From Treponema sp. (lineage in GTDB: Bacteria > Spirochaetota > Spirochaetia > Treponematales > Treponemataceae): a stretch of DNA of 9,765 nt. The translations under genes and the position numbers were made by a program. Numbering within the stretch: the first letter of the stretch is position 1; each line of letters begins with the position of its first letter. Location of the stretch: NCBI GenBank assembly GCA_016294105.1, contig JAEDCN010000044.1, positions 1 through 9,765 on the forward strand, written 5' to 3'. Below, piece after piece: positions 1-6,147 of this stretch. The notes under the pieces were generated by a model. The model saw nothing but the letters and a program-made list of their open reading frames with translations. It was not told the DNA's origin and did no database searches.

Positions 1-243
1 ATGGATTGAGGCTGGGCATTGTATGCTTGGCCTTCAGTTTTTTAAATGCGTATGCACTTGCCCTTCCCCGCTGTTTATGCTAATCTTTGCCCATGACTCA
101 GTGCTTCATTTCCAACACCAATGATAGGCTATACTAAATTCGGAGTGGTATATGATAAAGTGTGTGCGAGACGCTATAAAGTCAGTCTTTCTTCTTTTGT
201 TAATCTAAATCAATTTAACCCTTCGATATATAATGAGATGCAT
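1..243. other. No supportable gene downstream of sbcC
   Basis: All three plus-strand frames and the minus-strand frames are interrupted by stops. The longest open stretch with an ATG is a 45-codon frame at 121-258 (plus), which has no Shine-Dalgarno sequence, resembles nothing I know, and overlaps the end of sbcC. I see no hairpin followed by a T-run that could end the sbcDC transcript on the minus strand. The left half is richer in GC than the right half, so it may be the edge of another degraded or partly included gene, but I cannot identify one. Confidence 0.5.
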
Positions 244-3200
244 TTAATCCCCAATTAATCTAACTGTGGAACCTGTAGATGTTTTGATAACTTCTAAACG
301 AGAGGGTATACGATTCTGCATTTCTGAAACGTGTGAAATAATACCTACACATCGACCTTCTCTAACTTCTTCTAAGATCAAGAGAGCTTTGTCGAGAGAT
401 GTAGGATCAAGAGAACCAAAACCTTCGTCGATAAAAAGAGATTGGAGACTAATACCACCTCGTTTTGAGGTAACAACGTCGGTAAGGGCTAAAGCAAGAC
501 TGATAGAAACCATAAAAGTTTCCCCTCCCGATAATGTAGCACAGGGGCGATTTTTGCCTGTGTATGAATCGAGTACCTCTAAATCTAAGCCTTTTGCACC
601 GTTTCCACTTTTGTCCTTGGAAAAATGCAATGTATAACGTCCTTCACTAATACGCTTTAATCGACTATTTGCACAAGAAACAACTTGATCAAGATATACA
701 CCCAATATCCAAGTTGTAATGGCAATTTTTTTAGGGTTTTTGTCAGAAATATCTGTGTAAAGCTGATTAATTAATGCTTCTGAGGTTTGAAGTTTTTGAC
801 GTTGTGACTCAAGGTTGAGCCAGTTTTCTAGTGTATTTTTTATTTGTTCTGATTCTTTAAGAGCAAGTTTGTAGGTAGAATCTAAACTAGTAATCTCATT
901 GGTTATGGTTTCTTGTTGTTGTTCTAATTGGATGAGCTTTGTGCGTGTTTCTTCCTGTGTTCCTGTAAGATTTTTTTCGATTTGGAGCTTCTGAGTTTCG
1001 AGTTTAATTCGGAGATTATTCCATTCGTTGATTTTGATTTGAAGATTTTGGATAGAAGTCTGATCAAGATAAGCATTAAGGACTTGTTGCTGGCAAGTAA
1101 AACTAGATTCTGAAAGTAATTGATTTAAATCATCTTCTGCAAACTGTAGGTCTTTTTGATAAGTTGTTAATAATTCGGTTTGTTGCTGAAACCGTGAGTT
1201 AGTAGCAGTAAGATTTTGATTATTAGATGTAATTTTATCTTCATATTGAGTAAGTGATGACTGTGCAGTTGTAAGCCAGCCGTTTACATCTGTGTGAATG
1301 GTTAAAATCGATTGTGCTGGAAAACCATACTCATGTGCTGTTTGAATATATTTGGTTAAAAATTGTTTTTTTTCCTGGATAATTCCTGTTCTAGAAGCGG
1401 ATTCTTGATTAAGTTGGTTGATTTTGCTTTGTAATGGAGCCTGGGATTCTATATTATGGTTGAGTTTTGATTGTATTTCCTGTTGAAGCTGGGAGTTCTC
1501 GTTTAATAAAGTAATTTTTTCTTTTAAAAAAAGATTTTCTTTTGTAATATTGGAAAGATTACATAACAAATCTTCTTCTGTAGATGTAAGTTGAATGAGA
1601 TTAAGCTGTTGAATAAGTTCCTTCAATGAACCTTCTTCTTTTGAAATGTTAAGAATCAGATTGTTTAGTTCAGTTTCTAATTCATCTAATTTATTTTGTT
1701 CATAAGTGAAGTCAAACTCTGTAAAATTATTTTGATTTGTAGCTAGGTTTGCTGGAATTGGATGATGTGTAGAACCGCATACGGGACAAGGTGTTCCGTT
1801 CTTAAGTGTTTCTGCAAGATGTTTGGAGTAATTCTGTTCTTTAGCTGTTTCCAGTAGTTTCTTTTTCTCCAAGTATTGGGCTTTTAATGTGTTTGAATTG
1901 GATACGGCCTCTTGAATATTTTTTTCTTTTTGCTTAATGGTTGAATCTAATTCATTATAGCGATGAAATTCTTTTATTGCAAAATTGATTTGTTGAATAG
2001 TTGTTTTATTTTCTGTAATTTTTTGGTTTAGTTCTTGTAATTCCTGGGGAGAAAAAGGTTCCATTGAATTGAGTTTACCTTGTAAATCATTTTTTTCTTT
2101 GTCAAGTAAATGTTGCTGTTGTTCAAGTTCTGTTATTTTATTCTGATTTTTTGCTTCAAGGGAAAGTAACTGGTCTAATTCTTTTTGAAGTGAAATACCA
2201 TTGTTTAAATCATGGAGCAAGGTGGTGTTTTTTGAATAAGTTTCCTTCAGTTTTTGAAAATAATCCTTTTGCTCTTCCAATTCTTTGGCTTCTGCTGTGA
2301 GATTTACTATCTGTTTTTTTGTAGACGTGAGCTGCTGGACAAGTGCTTCAAAGGATTGGGTGATTTTTTCCAATTCTTTGATTTTGAGGTAGGCGGGTGT
2401 TGCTTGGATAGCATGTGTAATCTGTTCCTCTTGTGCAGCAATTTCTTGTTCACTTTGCAGGTGAAGGTTTAGATTATGACATATAGTATGGTAACTATCA
2501 AATTCTTGCAGATTTTTTTTCAGTGTTGTAATTTCAAGCTCTGTTAGATGGAGTTTTTCTTTTAAGTCATTTTGTTTTTGAGAGTTATTTTCAAGAATAT
2601 CCTCGTATTCTTTGATTTTTTCCTTTTGTTTTTCCTCGTTAAAGTCACCAAAGGGTACAAGTTGCAGCTCAATAGCCTTGAGTTTGGCTTTTTCTGCATC
2701 GGCTTTATCTTTGATGGTTTTAATGAGGTTTTCGTACTGGTCAAGAGGAAAGAGTTTCAGCAAGGTTTCTCGCTTTTCCTTGGAATTTTGCTTGAGGAAT
2801 TCGGCGAATTCTCCTTGGGGCAAGAGTATAATTCGGGAAAATTCTTCCACCGTCAGTCCCATCAGACTTTCCAGAGCCTTGTCTGTTTCTGATTTTTTGT
2901 TTTGAAGTAGCTCAAAGGTGGAGTGATTTTTTTTGTATAATTCAACACTTTCTGCCTGCTTTGTTTCTGTGTTCTTTTTGGTCAAATGGATGGATGGAAG
3001 AATTCGATGTATCTTATAGCAGCTTTGATGATGTAAAAAGGTAAAGGTGATGCTAGCTTCTTCGTGAGAAGCAACATAATCTGAGCGAAGTTCGTTGCCT
3101 GTGACTTTGGAACGCTCTCCAGGAAGCTTGCCGTAAAGAGCATAGGTGATGGAATTAAAGATGGTGGATTTTCCTGCACCAGTTTTTCCACAAACCAGGA

Positions 3201-3282
3201 ACATGTCTCCCAGCTGGGTAAAATCGATGGTTTCATGGCGAAAAGGGCCGATATTGTTCAGCACAAGCTCCAGTGGCTTCAT
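244..3282 (-). CDS. sbcC: Exonuclease subunit SbcC (Rad50-like SMC ATPase)
   Basis: This is the ATPase subunit of the SbcCD (Mre11-Rad50 type) nuclease, which binds DNA ends and hairpins and drives ATP-dependent cleavage by SbcD. Visible in its 1012 residues are the N-terminal Walker A motif GKTGAGKST at 32-40, a long Gln/Glu/Lys-rich coiled coil at about 180-490, the zinc hook CPVC at 499-502, the returning coiled coil at about 510-830, the ABC signature LSGGE at 917-921, and Walker B LFIDEGFGSLD with D952 and E953. Length is normal for the family (E. coli about 1048). The start is fixed by GGAGG about 6 bases upstream (3288-3292, inside sbcD) and by the ATGA overlap with the sbcD stop, which implies translational coupling. 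The coiled-coil part is clearly more AT-rich than neighbouring genes, as expected for Lys/Asn/Gln-rich helices. No damage is seen. Confidence 0.96.
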   Translation of the reverse strand: MKPLELVLNNIGPFRHETIDFTQLGDMFLVCGKTGAGKSTIFNSITYALYGKLPGERSKVTGNELRSDYVASHEEASITFTFLHHQSCYKIHRILPSIHLTKKNTETKQAESVELYKKNHSTFELLQNKKSETDKALESLMGLTVEEFSRIILLPQGEFAEFLKQNSKEKRETLLKLFPLDQYENLIKTIKDKADAEKAKLKAIELQLVPFGDFNEEKQKEKIKEYEDILENNSQKQNDLKEKLHLTELEITTLKKNLQEFDSYHTICHNLNLHLQSEQEIAAQEEQITHAIQATPAYLKIKELEKITQSFEALVQQLTSTKKQIVNLTAEAKELEEQKDYFQKLKETYSKNTTLLHDLNNGISLQKELDQLLSLEAKNQNKITELEQQQHLLDKEKNDLQGKLNSMEPFSPQELQELNQKITENKTTIQQINFAIKEFHRYNELDSTIKQKEKNIQEAVSNSNTLKAQYLEKKKLLETAKEQNYSKHLAETLKNGTPCPVCGSTHHPIPANLATNQNNFTEFDFTYEQNKLDELETELNNLILNISKEEGSLKELIQQLNLIQLTSTEEDLLCNLSNITKENLFLKEKITLLNENSQLQQEIQSKLNHNIESQAPLQSKINQLNQESASRTGIIQEKKQFLTKYIQTAHEYGFPAQSILTIHTDVNGWLTTAQSSLTQYEDKITSNNQNLTATNSRFQQQTELLTTYQKDLQFAEDDLNQLLSESSFTCQQQVLNAYLDQTSIQNLQIKINEWNNLRIKLETQKLQIEKNLTGTQEETRTKLIQLEQQQETITNEITSLDSTYKLALKESEQIKNTLENWLNLESQRQKLQTSEALINQLYTDISDKNPKKIAITTWILGVYLDQVVSCANSRLKRISEGRYTLHFSKDKSGNGAKGLDLEVLDSYTGKNRPCATLSGGETFMVSISLALALTDVVTSKRGGISLQSLFIDEGFGSLDPTSLDKALLILEEVREGRCVGIISHVSEMQNRIPSRLEVIKTSTGSTVRLIGD

Positions 3283-4490
3283 TTTGTTTCCTCCAAAATC
3301 TTTTTGAATAGCTCTAATTCCTGGCTGAAATTCTCTGGAAGCTCGTGGTAAATGTCTTCCATGAAGGTAGTAAATAGCTGGGCAGTAGGGGCGCCATGTT
3401 CACCTACATCTTGAATCAACTGGCGGCGTTGCTCCATGGTAGCAGAGCTGGTGTTGGCTGTGGCTAAGTCCTGTCGGTAGGACAATAGGTAGGGATAGCG
3501 CCCTTGCAGCAGGGTAATGGGATTTTCCTTGGGAAAAAGATCCGTGGATGAAATTTCTAGGTAGCAGTCCTTGTATTGGCTGTATTTTCCCTCTTTGTCC
3601 TGATAAAAATCTTCAAAGCTACCTTCTAGTCGGCACACTTGATGAAGTGGCTGTACTGGGATTTTTGTGACGGAAAATTCCAACTTTGAGTCTTTAGAAA
3701 AATTTTCACTTGGAGGAGCTAATTCAACTTGAAGAAAAGCATTCTGGTTTCCAGCCTCACTGAACGAATAAGCCAAGGGAGAGCCGGAATACCAAATCTG
3801 TTTACCACCAGGGTTTTGACAGCGGTGGAGATGGCCTAAGGCTACGTAATCAAAGTCTTGGAAAAGATTTCCTTCTACCAGTTCTACTGTACCAATAAAA
3901 ACCCGCTCAGAATCAGAGGAAATGGCTCCTTGGGTAAAAAGATGGGCTACCAGCACCTTTGCTAGCTGTGGATGATGTTCATTGTGGTACTGAAGGATTT
4001 GCTGGATGGCAGTTTGAATCATAGCCTGTTGATGGGTTTGACCATCTTGCAAAAAATTTGGATTCATGAAAGGCAAGGAATAAAAGGCTACGGAGTCGAT
4101 AATCGTTGGATTTAGTACGTCTTTCATGGTGGATGCAATATGAATCCTTTGGAATTTCAGCATAGATGCTGCAAAGGCCAGACGACGCAGGGAGTCATGA
4201 TTACCAGGGATGATGATAATGTGTAAATCGGGGAGCTTTTCCTTGAGCCTTGTGAGAAAGGAGTCGAATAAGGCTACGGCTTCTGGCGGGGGAACGGCCC
4301 TGTCGTATACGTCTCCTGCAATTATGAGAGCGTGATAGCCTTTATCGGAGTTGTTCTGGGATGTGAAGCTTGATGTCGGTGAAACAAGCTCTTGAATCAG
4401 CTGGTTAAGGAAATGCTCTTGGTCTTGAATAAGGGAGCGTTCATGAAAGGATTTTCCCAGATGCAGGTCGCCAGTGTGGAGAAACTTCAT
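3279..4490 (-). CDS. sbcD: Exonuclease subunit SbcD (Mre11-like nuclease)
   Basis: This is the metal-dependent nuclease subunit of SbcCD, a calcineurin-type phosphoesterase that cuts DNA ends and hairpin tips together with SbcC. In the 403-residue reading all five phosphoesterase motifs are present: GDLHLG with D8 and H10, GDVYD with D60, GNHD with N98 and H99, AHLF with H183, and GHLH with H220 and H222. A short Ser/Thr/Asn-rich insertion sits at about 37-50, between the first helix and the second motif. Residues after about 270 match the capping-domain and C-terminal position, without motifs I can name. The start at 4490 is chosen because MKFLHTGDLHLG is the usual family N-terminus. An in-frame ATG at 4631 would add 47 unconserved residues running into nfo. 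There is no Shine-Dalgarno sequence; a 12-bp palindrome lies there instead. The 3' end overlaps sbcC by four bases (ATGA). Confidence 0.95.
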   Translation of the reverse strand: MKFLHTGDLHLGKSFHERSLIQDQEHFLNQLIQELVSPTSSFTSQNNSDKGYHALIIAGDVYDRAVPPPEAVALFDSFLTRLKEKLPDLHIIIIPGNHDSLRRLAFAASMLKFQRIHIASTMKDVLNPTIIDSVAFYSLPFMNPNFLQDGQTHQQAMIQTAIQQILQYHNEHHPQLAKVLVAHLFTQGAISSDSERVFIGTVELVEGNLFQDFDYVALGHLHRCQNPGGKQIWYSGSPLAYSFSEAGNQNAFLQVELAPPSENFSKDSKLEFSVTKIPVQPLHQVCRLEGSFEDFYQDKEGKYSQYKDCYLEISSTDLFPKENPITLLQGRYPYLLSYRQDLATANTSSATMEQRRQLIQDVGEHGAPTAQLFTTFMEDIYHELPENFSQELELFKKILEETK

Positions 4491-4494
4491 TGCA

Positions 4495-4506
4495 CCAGTA
4501 TACTGG
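4495..4506. promoter_or_regulatory. Perfect 12-bp palindrome just upstream of sbcD
   Basis: CCAGTATACTGG is its own reverse complement and ends four bases before the sbcD ATG, where a ribosome-binding site would be expected. Its centre contains TATACT, a good -10 hexamer on the minus strand. If used, transcription would begin almost at the ATG and give a nearly leaderless mRNA, but I see no convincing -35 element at 16-18 bases. It could instead be an operator shared by the divergent sbcD and nfo promoters. The function is inferred; the symmetry is seen directly. Confidence 0.4.
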
Positions 4507-4540
4507 ATTTTTTGCCTATGGTATAGGGTTGGAGACTGTA

Positions 4541-4569
4541 TTGACGGGAGGAGTTCGGGAGGGTAGTAT
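4541..4569 (+). promoter_or_regulatory. Probable sigma70-type promoter of the nfo remnant
   Basis: TTGACG (4541-4546, five of six consensus bases) is separated by 17 bases from TAGTAT (4564-4569, four of six). Start of transcription would fall near 4576, leaving a short leader with the GGAGGA ribosome site at 4587-4592 before the nfo ATG at 4598. The regulatory region therefore looks intact although the gene behind it is broken. Confidence 0.5.
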
Positions 4570-4597
4570 AGTGAAGAAAGAATTATGGAGGAAGAAA

Positions 4598-5021
4598 ATG
4601 CTACATATTGGTTGTCATCTTTCGTCATCAAAGGGCTTTGCAGCTATGGGAGAAACAGCGGTGTCTATTGGGGCTGATACCTTTGCCTTTTTTACCCGAA
4701 ATCCTAGAGGTGGCTCTGCAAAGGCGGCTGACCCTGCAGATGGGGCTACATTGATGAGGTTCTACCTTTGGCGGAGCATACCACGGTGTTGCTGGAAACT
4801 ATGGCAGGGAAGGGCTCTGAGATTGGGCGTAATTTTGAGGAATTAAAGGCCATTATTGATGGTGTGGATGAAAAAATCCGCAGTCGATTGGCTTGGAAGC
4901 ATTGGTGGGTGTAATCAATCATCCTATGTTGAAGGAGCTGCCATTTGTGTTGGAAACCCCCAACGAGCTACCTGGATATGAAGCGGAAATCAAGCTTTTG
5001 AGGTCAAGATTTTCTCTATAA
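4598..5021 (+). pseudogene. nfo: Endonuclease IV (Nfo) remnant, two deletions and frame changes
   Basis: Intact Nfo is a zinc-dependent AP endonuclease of about 280 residues used in base-excision repair. Three pieces remain here. Piece 1 starts at the ATG at 4598 behind GGAGGA and reads MLHIGCHLSSSKGF ... FFTRNPRGG, the family N-terminus, to about 4740. Piece 2, in another frame from about 4750 to 4890, carries TTVLLETMAGKGSE and NFEELKAIIDGVD. Piece 3, in a third frame from 4887 to the stop at 5019-5021, reads IGLEALVGVINHP ... LPFVLETPNELPGYEAEI, the C-terminus. Roughly half the gene is missing. Of the nine zinc ligands known in E. coli Nfo, only the Glu of LLETMAG and the Glu of LETP remain; those in the deleted parts, including the DTCH region, are gone. 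The first frame alone gives 82 residues and then stops at 4844-4846. No active enzyme can be made. Identity is sure; exact deletion edges are not. Confidence 0.9.
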
Positions 5022-5065
5022 ATTGAAGGAAATTTGTAACAGTAGTAGGATTTTATGTATTTATA

Positions 5066-5074
5066 TGATATAAT
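5066..5074 (+). promoter_or_regulatory. Extended -10 promoter for the 5112 lipoprotein gene
   Basis: TGATATAAT is a perfect TATAAT (5069-5074) preceded by the TG of an extended -10 element (5066-5067). No good -35 hexamer is found at 16-18 bases, which fits the extended -10 type. Transcription would begin near 5081, giving a leader of about 30 bases with GGAGG at 5100-5104. The element lies after the end of the nfo remnant, so this gene does not depend on the nfo promoter. Confidence 0.65.
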
Positions 5075-5111
5075 ATACTGATTCCGAGTAAATTATTTTG
5101 GAGGTTCGTAA

Positions 5112-5783
5112 ATGATTCGAAGAGGAATTGTATTGGCTCTTATTGCCACAGCATTGGTTTTCTCTGGTTGTGCTTCTAAGGATGAGCCAGAGCCAAAGGA
5201 ATTGGAAGCCAAGGTAAAGTCCGAGGTTTTGGAGCACAAGGGAACTGCCCTGGGTGTAAATCAGTTGCCAGTATGGGTTGAAACCTATATTGCCGAAGGT
5301 GTTTTGGCTGTAGAAAAGCTTTCAAGCTACGAGGGCTCCTATTGCTTTATAGGTGAGGAAGCAGGTACCAATCTGGATGCATTGCAGGTTTGGGTATCTT
5401 CCTTTGACATCCCTAGTGAGATTGCAGCAAACGTATCTACCCGTGTAAACGCCTTGTTTACAGGTGCTGCCAGTGGTTCTCCTGATGGTGAATATGGAAC
5501 TTATTTTGAGAACATTGTAAAGACTTCCAGTGGTGCAAGCTACTCTGGTGCCCGCAAGGTAAACGACTGGTGGGTAATGACTCGTCGTTATGATCCAGAC
5601 CAGAAGAAGAAGTACGTGGATGAATACCGCTGCTACGTGTTGTACACCATTGACAAGGACTTGTTGGATCGGCAGGTTCTGGAAATGATGGATAAGGTTG
5701 CTACTGAGACTGTAGGAGCAACTGATGCTCAAAAATCAGCTTTTAACAATGTACGTGCAATTATGGAAAGCGAGGGGTTCTAA
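5112..5783 (+). CDS. Spirochaete lipoprotein, unknown function, LPP20-like layout
   Basis: This 223-residue protein starts with a lipoprotein signal: MIRR, a hydrophobic stretch at 6-17, and FSGC with the lipidated cysteine at 20, followed by an acidic, flexible linker (SKDEPEPKE). It should be anchored in the periplasm-facing or outer membrane. The mature part has an early LPVWVETYI, an IGEEAGTN region, a helix with IAANVSTRVNALF, then YSGARKVNDWWV, and a Tyr-rich strand CYVLYTIDKDLLDRQV. The order (PxWV, Ala/Arg helix, WWV, then YVLYTIDK) recalls LPP20-type lipoproteins, but this is a weak inference from layout, not a family match. I do not recognise a function. GGAGG at 5100-5104 fixes the start. 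It is transcribed alone, with its own promoter and a terminator about 40 bases after the stop. Codon use is more GC-rich than in sbcC. Confidence 0.85.
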   Translation: MIRRGIVLALIATALVFSGCASKDEPEPKELEAKVKSEVLEHKGTALGVNQLPVWVETYIAEGVLAVEKLSSYEGSYCFIGEEAGTNLDALQVWVSSFDIPSEIAANVSTRVNALFTGAASGSPDGEYGTYFENIVKTSSGASYSGARKVNDWWVMTRRYDPDQKKKYVDEYRCYVLYTIDKDLLDRQVLEMMDKVATETVGATDAQKSAFNNVRAIMESEGF

Positions 5784-5820
5784 GATTTAACCTTCCTTGA
5801 TAACACGTAAGCAAACAACA

Positions 5821-5856
5821 AAGCCGTGGAATGAATCCCCATCCCACGGTTTTTTT
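5821..5856 (+). terminator. Rho-independent terminator of the 5112 gene
   Basis: A stem of ten positions with a single A-C mismatch, CCGTGGAATG (5824-5833) against CATCCCACGG (5840-5849), closes a six-base loop and is followed by seven T residues (5850-5856). The AAG before the stem can pair with the first bases of the T-run. Confidence 0.85.
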
Positions 5857-5910
5857 ATTATACTCATCTGTGAACATACTGACCTTGAATAACATGCAAC
5901 ATATACAGTC

Positions 5911-6096
5911 CTACACAAGTGGAGCAATCTTGGAATAATTACCAGTTTCAGTCAAAGAATTCCAATTATTTAGTAGTTCATCTTTATGTAATTCAGCCCA
6001 CTCCATGACTAAACCAACAACTCTTGGAGGCAGATTACCTTTTTTATTAGTGTCAATGTAGAAAATCTGTCTCACATCTATTCCCCCACCACCATA
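5911..6096 (-). pseudogene. C-terminal fragment of a DUF4160-type protein
   Basis: The conceptual product ends in LPPRVVGLVMEWAELHKDELLNNW ... KIAPLV, read here in two parts: LPPRVVGLVMEWAELHK then DELLNNW. The spacing of WAELHxxEL, NW and KIxPL matches the end of DUF4160 proteins, small domains of about 80-90 residues often found beside DUF2442 partners in toxin-antitoxin-like pairs. The usual N-terminal part, with its histidine-rich PPHFHA-type motif, is missing. Going upstream, the frame runs straight into the terminator of the porin gene, and the apparent ATG at 6130-6132 lies on the far side of that hairpin, so it is not a credible start. A GTG near 6073 is possible but has no ribosome site. 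No DUF2442-like partner follows in 5784-5910. I read this as a 5'-truncated relic; a short functional peptide is less likely. The function of the intact family is not known to me. Confidence 0.6.
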
Positions 6097-6127
6097 AAAA
6101 AAGACCGTCCTTACGGACGGCCTTTTT
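6096..6127. terminator. Bidirectional terminator below the porin gene
   Basis: GACCGTCC (6103-6110) pairs with GGACGGCC (6115-6122) around the loop TTAC, an eight-base stem with one G-T pair. On the minus strand it is followed by seven T (complement of 6096-6102) and lies about 20 bases after the stop of the outer-membrane protein gene, its obvious client. On the plus strand it has five T (6123-6127), so it can also stop transcription from the left. Confidence 0.88.
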
Positions 6128-6147
6128 AGCATTACGCTAGATTAAGA

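Noticed and set aside
121..258. 45-codon plus-strand frame near the left edge
   Set aside because: It has no Shine-Dalgarno sequence and no known similarity, and it overlaps the sbcC stop region.
4491..4631. 47-residue N-terminal extension of SbcD
   Set aside because: The family starts at MKFLHTGDLHLG. The extension is unlike any SbcD and overlaps the nfo start on the other strand.
4490..4846. A 118-residue intact plus-strand gene
   Set aside because: The real start is the ATG at 4598 behind GGAGGA, and after about 47 codons the frame leaves the Nfo sequence. It is part of the nfo wreck.
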